Positions 25,673-34,781 of a stretch of 35,642 nucleotides of DNA are shown piece after piece (position 1 is the first letter of the stretch; the number at the start of each line of letters is the position of its first letter). A program made the position numbers and the translations under genes. The stretch is from CBCXVS01 sp965178525 (GTDB taxonomy: Bacteria; Tectomicrobia; Entotheonellia; Entotheonellales; Entotheonellaceae), in the NCBI GenBank assembly GCA_965178525.1, contig CBCXVS010000035.1:1-35642 (forward strand), written 5' to 3'. The notes beneath the pieces were generated by a model. The model was not told where the DNA came from, ran no database searches, and was given only the letters and a program-made list of their open reading frames with translations.

Positions 25673-26266
25673 ATGCGAATCGTCAAGACGCTGAGACAAC
25701 GCCAGTGTTGCGGGTATAGCCTGTGGCTAGGCGTCATGTTGCTCCATCTGGGCTGGCCCCATGTGGCTGAAGCGGCCGAGGCCGAGATCGATTGGTCCCG
25801 CATCCTGGCTGGCGAGGTGATCGTCGCTGCGGTGAAAAACCGTGCCGGCATTCCCGGCGTGCGCGTTATGTTTGCCGTCACGGCGCCGCGACAACAGATC
25901 TGGTCGGTGCTGGTGGATTACGAGAATTTCCCGCGTATATTCCGCGGCATCAAAGAACTCCGCGTGCTTGAGCAGGATGCCCATGGGGCCAAAGTTTGGT
26001 TTCGTACGCCGGTGGCGTTCATGGATTATCGCTATGTCTTGCATCGCCGCTATGTCGAGCCCGGCCGGCGGCTGACATGGACACGGCTCTCCGGAAGTTT
26101 TCAACGTATCGCTGGCGGATGGGAAATCCGCCAGACGCCACGGCGCGGCATGCAGTTGCTCGTCTACGAGTCCTTTGTCAAAATCGGACAGTTGGTGCCT
26201 ACCCAATTTGTGCAACGTGGCGCTTTGCGCCGCGCTCGTGAGATGGGCGTGCGTCTACGCACCTAG
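25673..26266 (+). CDS. Secreted SRPBCC (START/cyclase-like) domain protein
   Basis: This 197-residue protein starts with a hydrophobic signal-like segment (SLWLGVMLLHLGWPHVAEAAEA). It continues with a polyketide cyclase/dehydrase-type SRPBCC fold: VRVMFAVTAPRQQIWSVLVDYENFPRIF is the diagnostic first strand and helix, and the C-terminal helix carries VPTQFVQRGALRRAREMG. Such domains bind hydrophobic ligands; the ligand is unknown. It diverges from hemD, and no clear ribosome site precedes the ATG. Confidence 0.75.
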   Translation: MRIVKTLRQRQCCGYSLWLGVMLLHLGWPHVAEAAEAEIDWSRILAGEVIVAAVKNRAGIPGVRVMFAVTAPRQQIWSVLVDYENFPRIFRGIKELRVLEQDAHGAKVWFRTPVAFMDYRYVLHRRYVEPGRRLTWTRLSGSFQRIAGGWEIRQTPRRGMQLLVYESFVKIGQLVPTQFVQRGALRRAREMGVRLRT

Positions 26267-26347
26267 ATCGAGAATCCTCCCACGGCAGAGTGAGAGCTGA
26301 TATATTCTGCAGGAAAGAACAAACGAAATGGAACATGGAGACACCCG

Positions 26348-27100
26348 ATGAGACTCGCAGGCAAAGTCGCCCTCATTAGCGGTGGCGCCCGTGGTATGGG
26401 CGCCACCGAGGCACGGTTGTTTGCGGCCGAGGGGGCGAAGGTTGTCCTTGGCGACATCCTGGAAGCCCAAGGCCGTGAGGTGGAAGCCGAGATCAAAGCA
26501 GCAGGTGGAGAGGCTGTATTTGTCCGGTTGGATGTGACCCATGAGATGGATTGGCAGCATGCAGCCGAAACCGCTGTCCGCCGCTTCGGTCAGCTTAACA
26601 TTCTGGTGAACAATGCCGGCGTCAGTGGCCAGGGCCGTGTCGAGGACGTGACGTTGGAAGAATGGCGCCGGGTCATGGAGATCAACTCCACCGGTGTTTT
26701 CCTGGGCACCAAGACCGTGATCCCCGCCATGCGGCAGGCAGGCGGCGGTTCGATCATCAACATTTCGTCCCAGCTCGGTCTGGTTGGCGTGGACAATAGC
26801 AGTCCGCAATACCAGGCGTCCAAAGGCTCTGTCCGGCTCCTCACCAAAGCCACCGCCATCCAATATGCCCCGGAGGGCATCCGCGTCAACTCGGTGCATC
26901 CGGGGCCGATCGAAACGCCCATGACGGAAGCACGCCGGGCTGATCCGGAGGTCCGAGAGCTGACCATCGGCCGCATCCCGATCGGCCGCTATGGCCAACC
27001 CGATGACATTGCGTATGGCGTGCTCTTCCTGGCGTCCGATGAATCGTCCTTCATGACGGGGAGTGAGCTGGTCATCGACGGTGGCTGGACGGCGCAGTGA
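26348..27100 (+). CDS. Short-chain dehydrogenase/reductase
   Basis: This 250-residue classical SDR has the cofactor loop SGGARGMGATEAR (TGxxxGxG type) near residue 11, LVNNAGVSGQG, the catalytic Ser in SIINISSQLG, and YQASK with the Tyr and Lys, then HPGPIETPM. Asp in VLGDILEAQ at the end of strand 2 favours NAD(H). The substrate is not evident. The ATG follows GGAGA at 7 nt spacing. It converges with the enolase-superfamily gene. Confidence 0.85.
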   Translation: MRLAGKVALISGGARGMGATEARLFAAEGAKVVLGDILEAQGREVEAEIKAAGGEAVFVRLDVTHEMDWQHAAETAVRRFGQLNILVNNAGVSGQGRVEDVTLEEWRRVMEINSTGVFLGTKTVIPAMRQAGGGSIINISSQLGLVGVDNSSPQYQASKGSVRLLTKATAIQYAPEGIRVNSVHPGPIETPMTEARRADPEVRELTIGRIPIGRYGQPDDIAYGVLFLASDESSFMTGSELVIDGGWTAQ

Positions 27101-27146
27101 TCGGCCGGGACATATAGATTTAATTTTGTTTCGGCACTTACTAGCA

Positions 27147-28235
27147 TCAGCTCACGTCGTACATGTTGATCGCATCGGCATCGAATGTTAATCCGAGTCC
27201 GGGTTTTGATGGCACGACGATGTGGCCGTCTTCGATCGCCGGGGTTTCTTCGTACAGCCGTAACGTCCAGGGCATATACTCCACGGTGAGTCCGTGCGGG
27301 ATAGCGGCGACGAGGTGGACGTGGATTTCCGGGATCAAATGGCTGACCACCGGCACGTTAAACGCTTCTGCCATCCCGGCGATTTTCATCCACTGCGTAA
27401 TGCCGCCAGCCCGCAGCAGATCGATCATGACGATATCGATCGATCGCGCTTCCAACATGTGCCGGAACGGCCGGATGCCATAATGATATTCCCCGGCGCA
27501 GATCGGCGTGGTCAGCGCATCGGCCACGCGCGCGAGTCCCTGATAATCATCGTGGGCCACGACGTCCTCCAGCCAGAACAGGTGGTATTCCTCTACCCTC
27601 TGGCCGATCTCGATGGCCTGGTTCACATTCCAGAGCTGATTGATATCGCACATCAGGTCGATATCTTCACCGATGCCCTCGCGCAGGGTGCGGATGCGCG
27701 CCACCTCCCGCGCCACGGTTGGCTCTGCTCCCATCTGGGTCTTCATCTGTTTAAACCCCATATCGACGAGCCGTGGCCCGGCATCCTTGAGATAATCCGT
27801 TGGCATCGGCCGCATCAACGCGCCGCTGGCATACGTCGGCACGCGGTCGCGGTGGCCACCCAACAAGGTGCACACCGGCTGCTGCAGCGCTTTGCCTTTA
27901 ATATCCCACAGCGCGATATCGATTGCCGAGAGCGCCAACGTAAAGAGCCCTCCCGGACCCGCACCACTCGCCGCCTGTCGCAGTTTGGCCGTGATCGCCT
28001 CCACCCGCATGGGGTCTTCTCCGATAACCAGCGCTCCCAACCCGCTCACCGCTTCCCGCAACGCCCGCGTCAGCGGACCGCCGAAAAAGGTAATCCCGAT
28101 GCCTTCGATGCCCTCATCCGTGGCCAACTCCAGCGTCACAAATTCCCGTGTCTCATGTGTCGGCGGCAACCCCACCACTAAATGATTATCCGCCGGGGTT
28201 TGTAACACGCGTGTCTTCACCTGCGTGACTTTCAT
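27147..28235 (-). CDS. Mandelate racemase/muconate lactonizing enzyme family protein
   Basis: This 362-residue enolase-superfamily enzyme has a capping domain to about 125, then the barrel. Metal ligands are visible in LMCDINQLWN (Asp), FWLEDVV (Glu) and ICAGEYHYG (Glu). FKQMKTQMG is the strand that normally carries the KxK acid/base pair, and here the second Lys is Gln. SHLIPEIHVHLVAAIP holds the opposing His region. It probably dehydrates or epimerises a sugar acid or hydroxyacid; specificity cannot be read. ATG 28235 follows AAGGAGG; a longer ORF from 28313 is unlikely. Confidence 0.8.
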   Translation of the reverse strand: MKVTQVKTRVLQTPADNHLVVGLPPTHETREFVTLELATDEGIEGIGITFFGGPLTRALREAVSGLGALVIGEDPMRVEAITAKLRQAASGAGPGGLFTLALSAIDIALWDIKGKALQQPVCTLLGGHRDRVPTYASGALMRPMPTDYLKDAGPRLVDMGFKQMKTQMGAEPTVAREVARIRTLREGIGEDIDLMCDINQLWNVNQAIEIGQRVEEYHLFWLEDVVAHDDYQGLARVADALTTPICAGEYHYGIRPFRHMLEARSIDIVMIDLLRAGGITQWMKIAGMAEAFNVPVVSHLIPEIHVHLVAAIPHGLTVEYMPWTLRLYEETPAIEDGHIVVPSKPGLGLTFDADAINMYDVS

Positions 28236-28584
28236 TCTCGCCTCCTTCTCAGGTCCATGCTGACACCTATCCTGTGGGGAGCGAGTATACACCGTCTCGC
28301 GATGCGAAACCAAAACGCTTCTGACGCGGTGCAGGGAAGGAGATATTTATAGGCCTCTGACTATCGGACCGCATCGGACCCGCGTGGGTAGGCGCACAAT
28401 ACAATATAGTTGCGATTCCGCTTGCTTCTTATCGGCCAGCGTGGAAGCGGATGTGAACCGTTGCGGGTGGCCATGTCATCATAAGATAAAGACTATCCGC
28501 AGGCTCAAACTGGCATGGGGTTGTGCTGGATTATCGTCGTGCTATGATGAAGGGGGATGACCCTCCAGCTTTCCATATCTCACG
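28236..28584. other. Intergenic region, nothing distinct
   Basis: About 350 bp between the divergent enolase-superfamily gene and the gluconokinase remnant. It should hold promoters for both, but I see no repeat, RNA or coding signal I can defend. Confidence 0.5.
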
Positions 28585-28983
28585 ATGAAATCTCACGATC
28601 AGACGCGGGCGAGGCAAAGGGCAATGGTTATTATCCTCATGGGGGTTGCAGGATCGGGTAAAACGACGGTAGGACAGGGTCTTGCGACTGCGCTCGGTTG
28701 GCCGTTCTACGATGGTGACGACTTCCATCCGCCAGCCAATATCACCAAAATGACACACGGGCTCGCCTTGACCGATGCGGATCGTGAGCCCTGGCTTCGG
28801 GCCCTACATGCGCATATTGTGGCGGTATTGCAGCAGGGTGCGCATGCAATCGTGGCGTGTTCGGCCCTCAAGCATGCCTATCGCACCCTGCTCGTGGGGG
28901 ATCTGAAGGAGTGGATACATGGGACACAAACGCTGGGCGCTTTCCGTGCCACTGGACGGATTCACGTTAGCCGAGCATGGTGA
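28585..28983 (+). pseudogene. gntK: Gluconokinase, 3'-truncated
   Basis: The N-terminal two thirds of a thermoresistant gluconokinase are clear: IILMGVAGSGKTTVGQGLA (Walker A), FYDGDDFHPPANITKMTHGLALTDADREPWL (gluconate-binding segment) and AIVACSALKHAYRTLLVGDL. After GDLKE the family sequence stops and the frame runs into the luciferase-like gene, ending at 28983. The usual 160-175 residue enzyme should continue with the lid and the helix containing the last phosphate-binding residues. The start is either 28585 or 28624. It is probably inactive. Confidence 0.8.
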
Positions 28984-29947
28984 AATAGCACGCGAAGCCG
29001 AACGGCTTGGGTATACCGATGCCTGGTCTCTGGAGATCGATGGGGTGGACTGTTTTGCGCCGCTGGCCGTCGTCGGCATGGCCTCGGGCCTACGCGTCGG
29101 AACGGCCATTGCGAATGCGTTTACACGCGGGCCGGCCACCCTGGCGTTGAGCGCGGCGAGCCTTGCCGAGATTGCGCCGGCGCGATTTTGCCTAGGTATC
29201 GGTTCCGGCTCCCGGCCCATTGTGGAAACGTGGAATGGCGGTACCTTCACGCGGCCGGCGACTCGTGTACGTGAAATGGTGCAGTTTTTACGTCAGACAT
29301 TCGCGGGCGAACGCGTTGTCTTTCAGGGCGAAACCTTGACAGTCAATGGATTTCGGCTGGCGCGCTCGCCTACCGCACCGATTCCCATCCACGTCGCTGC
29401 CCTGCGGCCGGGAATGCTACGCGTCGCGGGTGAAGTGGGTGATGGAGCGATTCTGAACTGGCTGTCGGTGCAAGACGTGCCGCGATCGGTTCAGGTGGTG
29501 CGGGAAGCTGCGGCGCAGGCCGGCCGTGACCCGGCCGCGATCGAGATGATGGCGCGCCTGATGGTCCGTCTCGACCCGCCAGGGCCGGAATCCGACCAGT
29601 TCGTGCGCCGCGACATCACGACGTATATGAACGTGCCTGTCTACAAAGCATTTCAGGAATGGCTCGGACGGGGGGAGCTGTTGCAGCCGATGTGGCGAGC
29701 CTGGAGTCAAGGCGATCGTCGGGGTGCATTGGCCGCCATTCCGGACCAGGCGGTGCAAGAACTCACGCTGCGCGGGTCAATGGAAGCCATCCGGGCGCAT
29801 GTTCGCCGTTATATGGATGCTGGTGTCGACACCGCCTGTCTGCACCTTTTGACGATGGAGCGGGAGCCAAGGCGCAAACGCGAGACCATCCTGGCCGCGG
29901 TCCGTGCTCTAGCGCCTGTTGTTGCTAAGCTGACAACTGAGAGCTGA
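28919..29947 (+). CDS. Luciferase-like (LLM class) F420/flavin oxidoreductase
   Basis: This 342-residue TIM-barrel oxidoreductase of the bacterial luciferase superfamily has AREAERLGYTDAWSLEIDGVDCFAPLAVV, RVGTAIANAFTRGPATLALSAASLAEI and FCLGIGSGSRPIVETWNG in family order, then a REMVQFLRQTFAGERV helix and PIPIHVAALRPGMLRVAGEVGDGAI. Relatives use F420 or FMN; the F420-dependent methylene-H4MPT reductase-like group fits best. The ATG lies inside the truncated gluconokinase frame, with GGAG 7 nt upstream. The junction probably arose by deletion that spared this gene. Confidence 0.8.
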   Translation: MGHKRWALSVPLDGFTLAEHGEIAREAERLGYTDAWSLEIDGVDCFAPLAVVGMASGLRVGTAIANAFTRGPATLALSAASLAEIAPARFCLGIGSGSRPIVETWNGGTFTRPATRVREMVQFLRQTFAGERVVFQGETLTVNGFRLARSPTAPIPIHVAALRPGMLRVAGEVGDGAILNWLSVQDVPRSVQVVREAAAQAGRDPAAIEMMARLMVRLDPPGPESDQFVRRDITTYMNVPVYKAFQEWLGRGELLQPMWRAWSQGDRRGALAAIPDQAVQELTLRGSMEAIRAHVRRYMDAGVDTACLHLLTMEREPRRKRETILAAVRALAPVVAKLTTES

Positions 29948-29952
29948 TCATC

Positions 29953-30420
29953 ATGGATGCGTTGCTTGCGGTCGATGTCGGGCTGCGGACCGGTCTTGCC
30001 TTCTATGGGCGGGACGGCCGGCTGGGATGGTATCGTTCCCACAATTTTGGTACCGCGGCTCGCCTGCGGCGTGGTGTACGGGGACTCCTCGATGATATGC
30101 CAGACCTCGCCTGGCTCGTCTTGGAGGGCGGCGGCCCGCTGGCGGAGATTTGGAAGCGTGAGGCCACGCGCCGTGATATCTCGGTGCGCCACATCAGCAC
30201 AGAGGCATGGCGGCGGCGGTTACTGTATTCCCGCCAGCAACGCAGCGGTGTTGCCGCGAAAGCGCATGCCATAGAGGTCGCATGACGGGTCATTGTGTGG
30301 TCGCACGCGCGCCGGCCTACGACGTTGCACGACGACACGGCTGAGGCGATTCTTATTGGCCTATGGGGCGCGCTTGAGGTGGGCTGGCTGCTCCACTTGC
30401 CCGAGGCGGTGAGATGCTAA
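29953..30420 (+). pseudogene. RuvC/RNase H-fold protein with in-frame TGA
   Basis: The frame opens MDALLAVDVGLRTGLAFY, whose Asp matches the first RuvC acidic residue, and continues to WLVLEGGGPLAEIWKRE with the second. TGA at 30283-30285 stops it after AIEVA, but the same frame goes on RVIVWSHARRP and DDTAEAILIGLWGALEVGWL, which is the C-terminal acidic helix of RuvC-like folds, and ends with TAA at 30420. The intact product would be 155 residues. It starts 5 bp after the luciferase-like gene and is likely co-transcribed. Function is unknown; it could be a Holliday-junction-type nuclease or an inactive relative. Confidence 0.65.
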
Positions 30421-30554
30421 GGCGGCCAACACGGAAACTTCTGTCGTAGAGCCGTGTTTCGTGATATCTTATGCCAGTAGGGCCACCTCAGGCCAGGTTG
30501 GTTCTGTATCAGCATCCGTCGCGCTTATACTGACAGTATCCAGGAGGAGTTCCT

Positions 30555-31889
30555 ATGCGCAGCAATACGCTTTCCAGGCTCTGGTTGCTGTCTAACTGCT
30601 ACGTTAGACATTCCTGGAGGCCAATACGGTTTGCGTTGTTGGGGCTACTCTGGCTGTTCGTGACGGGACTCATGGCCCCTGTGGGCAAAACCGACATAGC
30701 TGCCGCGCAGCGGACGGACGCCGGGAGCCGCATCACGGAGGCGTGGCGTCAGGTCTATGCGACGCAAGCTGACACCGCTGTGCCGTCCCCGTCCTCTGGG
30801 CCCCCTCCGTCATTGTTGGAATACGTTACGTTTAGCCTTGGCGGGGAATATACCTTCAATACGGTCGATTTCAGTAACGATCCGACCGTCAGTTTTGTGG
30901 TGGATGACGGGCCGGATTTGACACTGACGCCGGATGGCGTGTCGTTCCCGCAAGTGTTCGAGTCGAACGATCATAAGTTCGATGCCTATACCGCTTTGAG
31001 CACGCGTGGCTTCGGTCACAGTCGTGTGAACACCTACATCTCGGCGATCTTGCAACATGATTTGGATGGGACGACAGCGGGCTCACCTTTTCAGAGTATC
31101 CTCGACGATCACGATGGCGACAAACTCGATTTGTCCAATGCGTTTATCGAAATGAACGGCTTGTCGGCCGCGGGGGCGCTATCGCACATGCAGGTGCGTC
31201 TTGGGCGCCAGTTTCTGCCCGACTTGCCGGTGGCATATCTCGGTAGCGCCGTGATCGATGGCGGCCGGTTTGCCTATAACGATGCCCGACTCGATATGGC
31301 CCTGTTTGCCGGACGCTGGGTCCCTTTCTATGATGATGCCTCCCAGGTATTCATGGGCGGCGGCCGCATGGCGTACCAAATTTTCCCCAAACCGGCATCG
31401 CCCGTCGGTCTGGCGCCCTATATCGAATTTGTGCATTTCAACGACACGGAGCAAAGTATGACCACGAACCGGCACACGTATGGCGTGCAGGGGCGGTGGA
31501 AGGCGCTGGAGGTCGATGGGTATTTTGCCTTTATCGATGAGGAGCCGATTGAGGGTAGCCTGCGATTCAATTATATCTCCGGTAAATGGTCGGTCTACAG
31601 TCGTCCACGCGAGCGGGTCAGCTCTGATGATTTCACCTTTGATCTTTTCCTGACGAGCGAGGATTTGCGACGGAGTAACCGACTGGTTCTGGGAGCGCTG
31701 TCGCCGGCAACGGAATTTACGCTCGATGCCGACTATCAACTCCTGTCATGGCTGACGGTGGTCCGAATGGGGTCGGTCCCGTCCCAGGTGCGTGCCGCCT
31801 CGGCAATACGGACGAACATACGGCCTTTGGGACCACTGTTGTCTGAGAGCTCGACCCCGGTGCCGGCATGTGCTTCCGTCAACAAATAG
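30555..31889 (+). pseudogene. Outer-membrane beta-barrel-like protein, C-terminus replaced
   Basis: A signal-like N-terminus (RFALLGLLWLFVTGLMAPVG) is followed by alternating polar and aromatic strands such as RVNTYISAILQHDL, MQVRLGRQFLPDL, FAYNDARLDMALFAGRWVPF and TYGVQGRWKALEVDGYFAF, consistent with an outer-membrane barrel. AGGAGG precedes the ATG. From about residue 398 (after LDADYQLLSWL) the frame is antisense to the end of the VOC gene at 31736-32275 and no longer barrel-like. The C-terminal strands are therefore missing, probably through a deletion that joined the two genes tail to tail. No closer family recognised. Confidence 0.55.
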
Positions 31890-32275
31890 ACGAAGCGCCC
31901 AGGTGTTCCGACATGTCCCGATTGCCCAATGGTATAACCGGCATGGAGAATCCGCGCTAGGTCGGCCTCAAAATTCTGCGTCCAATAAGCGACATGCTGC
32001 AGGCCTTCATGCCCCGCCTGCAGGAAATCGAGATACATCGATGGGGCCTCGTTGCGTTGTTGGATCAACTCAATTTGCAACGGTCCTGAATTGGCCAATG
32101 CGATAGACACCGTAACCGGTGACGGCTCGCCCTTGTAACGGAAATCTTCAATCGGCGCCCGTTCCACATAAAACCATGGTCCAACGCCCAGTACGTCGAT
32201 CCAGTGCCGCATGGCGGCTTCGATGTCGCGAACGACGTACCCATTTTGCGTAATGGCGCCAAAAAGACGGCTCAT
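31736..32275 (-). CDS. VOC (glyoxalase/methylmalonyl-CoA epimerase-like) protein
   Basis: This 179-residue vicinal-oxygen-chelate protein starts LFGAITQNGYVVRDIEAAMRHWIDVLGVGPW and has paired beta-alpha-beta modules. The second module contains HEGLQHVAYWTQNFEADLARIL and ends GTGVELSDNSG. Metal ligands would be the His and Glu residues of these strands. GGAAAGGA lies before the ATG. The last eight residues after WDGTDPIR look foreign and coincide with the junction to the barrel gene, but the domain appears complete. Substrate unknown. Confidence 0.75.
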   Translation of the reverse strand: MSRLFGAITQNGYVVRDIEAAMRHWIDVLGVGPWFYVERAPIEDFRYKGEPSPVTVSIALANSGPLQIELIQQRNEAPSMYLDFLQAGHEGLQHVAYWTQNFEADLARILHAGYTIGQSGHVGTPGRFVYLLTEAHAGTGVELSDNSGPKGRMFVRIAEAARTWDGTDPIRTTVSHDRS

Positions 32276-32338
32276 ATCATGTTCCTTTCCTAACTCGTGC
32301 AGCAGCCGATTGTGTCTCAGTCGTCATGGGAGATCCCC

Positions 32339-32506
32339 ATGACACCCTCGACGTTTGAGGGGGCTATGCGGGAAATGCTCCGCGTGTTAGCAGCCGGTCG
32401 CGTCGTGCTCAGCCGTGGTTCCGCCGGTGTGCTCGAAACCCGCCTCGCTTCGTACGGGCACATGTTATTGCAAACACCGCTCGTATCAGTGTTTCAGAAA
32501 GGTTAG
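32339..32506 (+). CDS. Small hypothetical ORF
   Basis: A 55-residue frame (MTPSTFEGAMREMLRVLAAG...) with GGAG seven nt before its ATG. It is in frame with an upstream GTG at 32297. AMREMLRVLAAGRVVL faintly recalls a methyltransferase strand, but this is too short to rely on. It may be a remnant or a chance ORF. Confidence 0.25.
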   Translation: MTPSTFEGAMREMLRVLAAGRVVLSRGSAGVLETRLASYGHMLLQTPLVSVFQKG

Positions 32507-32714
32507 ACAGCTCATCCCTCTTCGTGCCACACCGAGATTCTAGCGCAATGCGTATTCCTCATCAAGGATTTCTTGCTCTAGGTCGATACTTCTTAACATT
32601 AACAACAGAGCTTTTAAAACAATAAAGCTTGTGAAAGTTCAATGAGAATATCGTATCGGATCGATAGGATCGTATTTTGACGTTATCTCAGTGATGACAA
32701 AGGAAATATTGCTT

Positions 32715-33203
32715 ATGAAAAAGCTGTGCCATATCAGATACATGTCGCTGGTTGTCCTGGCTGCCGTTGGTGTGTTCTGTACTTCGGGGTATGCGGCAAT
32801 GCGCGCGTCTAGTATGACGCAATTAGTTAAGGATGCCGATGCCATTGTGTTAGGCACTGTAGTGGATCAGGTGAGTTTTTGGAATGCGCAGCATACAGCG
32901 ATTTATACCGATGTGACGGTAGCGGTTGAGAAGCCGATTGCCGGTGCGTCAGGAGCCAACGTCACCTTCCGAGTCGCCGGTGGCATCGTGGGGCCGATTG
33001 GTATGCGGACATCGAACGATCCGGAGTTTCGGCTCGGTGAACGGATCGTCGTATTTCTGCGTACTGCAGGGGCCATTACACACGTTGTCGGTCGAGCCCA
33101 GGGAAAATACGCGGTGCGAGACGGTCGGGTGTTGCAGCATGGACGCGCCATAGCTGTCGCGGATTTTCTCCAAGCCATTCGTGCGGCCTCTTCTGCTCAA
33201 TAG
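32715..33203 (+). CDS. Secreted hypothetical protein next to matrixin
   Basis: This protein of about 162 residues has a clear signal peptide (MKKLCHIRYMSLVVLAAVGVF, cleavage near SGYA). The mature part reads LVKDADAIVLGTVVDQVS, then YTDVTVAVEKPIAG, then VTFRVAGGIVGPIGMR and LGERIVVFLRT, a beta-rich pattern I have seen associated with secreted metalloproteases but cannot name. I chose ATG 32715 because the signal peptide begins there; two upstream in-frame ATG codons exist. It lies 31 bp before the matrixin-like gene and likely shares its transcript. The upstream 200 bp is AT-rich. Confidence 0.6.
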   Translation: MKKLCHIRYMSLVVLAAVGVFCTSGYAAMRASSMTQLVKDADAIVLGTVVDQVSFWNAQHTAIYTDVTVAVEKPIAGASGANVTFRVAGGIVGPIGMRTSNDPEFRLGERIVVFLRTAGAITHVVGRAQGKYAVRDGRVLQHGRAIAVADFLQAIRAASSAQ

Positions 33204-33234
33204 CTGTTGGGCATTGTCATAGAAGGATGACCCC

Positions 33235-34251
33235 ATGAAAAAAATGCAATGGCAGACTTGGCTTGCCATGTGGAGCCTAGGACTGGTGTTAACGGGTAGT
33301 GTGTCCGCCTTTACCCTGACGGGTCCGGTGTGGCCCGTCATACCACAACCGATGGGCGAGAATTGGCGCATCTGTCCGACCAGCATGCCAAGCGATAGTG
33401 TGCAACGGACCATCGATGGGGCGCTGGCGTGGAACTATGAGCGGTTCGAGTTTACGTTTGGGAGCCATGCCTGTTTGTCAGGCGGTACCTATCCGGAGTT
33501 CAATGACGTCAACCAAGTCGATTTTAGCGGGGGATTAGGACCCGGTGTTCTGGCGGAAACCATTGTGTTCTATCAGCCGGAGACGAATAGGATTCTAGAA
33601 TGCGATATGCGCTTTAACAACACCGTGAACTGGTACACTGGTACTGGGACGCCAACTTCCTCATAGTTTGATTGGTGGACTGTAGCGGCGCACGAAATGG
33701 GCCACTGTCTCGGCCTCGACCATGATGATACCATTGTGCCATCACCTGTGATGGCTTCGTTATTGAGTCCTGGTGAGTTCTATCGCGAGTTGACTGAAGA
33801 CGATTTGGCAGGGCACAACGCCATATACGGCGATCCCAAGGTGAAGCAGGATTTAGCGGTATACCATGCCGCGACGGGGGAGTGGCATATTCACTTCAGT
33901 GGGGATGGACAGAAGACCAAGGTCTGGGGATGGAGCCAGGCCACCGCGGCGCCGGGCGACTACGATGGCGATGGGGTGACGGATCTGGCGGTGTACCACG
34001 CGGCGACGGGGAGCTGGTATATCAACTACAGTGGCGGTGGCAGTACGACCGCCTCATGGGGTTGGGCGGCGGCTGTACCGGCACCGGGCGACTACGATGG
34101 CGATGGGGTGACAGATCTGGCGGTGTACGACGCAGCGACGGGTAATTGGCACATCAGCTTCAGTAGCGGCAGGGCAACGGTCGAGACCTGGGGCGGACCA
34201 TCGGTTGCTCCGGCAACCGTACCGGCTGCCGGCAACTATGATGGCTCATGA
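33235..34251 (+). pseudogene. Secreted matrixin-like zinc protease with FG-GAP-type repeats, amber-interrupted
   Basis: A signal peptide (WLAMWSLGLVLTGSVSAF) leads into an M10-like domain. TAG at 33664-33666 follows GTGTPTSS, but the same frame continues FDWWTVAAHEMGHCLGLDHDD, the zinc site HExGHxxGxxH with a following Asp. After VMASLLSPGEFYRELTEDDLAGHNAIYG come repeats of about 44 residues: GDYDGDGVTDLAVYHAATG appears twice more or less intact, like VCBS/FG-GAP calcium-binding blades. The last blade stops at NYDG and a TGA, so the C-terminus looks cut as well. Without read-through the secreted product lacks the catalytic site. CAG to TAG would explain the amber codon. Confidence 0.8.
33954..34144 (+). 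repeat. 132-bp repeats encoding FG-GAP-like blades
   Basis: The stretch GGCGACTACGATGGCGATGG and the following 40 bp at about 33955 recur at about 34087 with few differences, a period of 132 bp (44 codons). A more diverged unit precedes them near 33850. Confidence 0.75.
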
Positions 34252-34781
34252 GGTATGCGATAGGTGCAACACCCGTATAGTATAGGAGGAGATGCCTGAG
34301 CTTTCCTGCCTCGCATGCCTCCCATATAATCCTCATAAACATAAAAACAGTTGATTTTCAGGCGTTTTGAGTTGACCTCTTCTCCAACCCTCATTTCGAC
34401 CCTCTCTCAAGCCAGGGAGCGGGAGCAAAATGGACAACTGAATTAGTCCTGCTGTTCTTACCCGATCTCTGGCTTGGCAACTCGTCCTGACCCTTTCTGA
34501 AACGCTTCGAGTTTCTGCATGGCAGCAGCGTCCGCAATTCCCGATGCCTAGCAACGGCAGCATGAAGGGGAAGTTGTTTTTCAGCGCCAAAGAGGAAGAG
34601 GATGATTATGCAAGGCATGCGGGCGGGAAATAGTGCATGGAGGCATCATACAAGTCATAACTTTGTTTCTTAAGTATGATTCACAGGCATCCGATACATA
34701 TGAAAGCGATGTATGCACCCGCGGACGCAACAGCTGATCTTTGCCGTGGCAATGAGGTGCTTGGGAGGTTATGAATAACGC
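34252..34781. other. Non-coding region with degenerate dispersed repeat
   Basis: About 530 bp without a convincing gene. Around 34366-34435 the sequence (CTCTTCTCCAACCCTCATTT, then CCAGGGAGCGGGAGCAAA) resembles the widespread CT-rich/GA-rich dispersed repeat often mis-called as a small protein with a PLPGLREGRNEG-like motif. Short minus-strand ORFs here come from that repeat, and I do not call them genes. Confidence 0.4.

Noticed and set aside
34333..34618. Small minus-strand ORFs in the 34.3-34.6 kb gap
   Set aside because: They derive from a degenerate dispersed CT/GA-rich repeat and show no family or start-site support.
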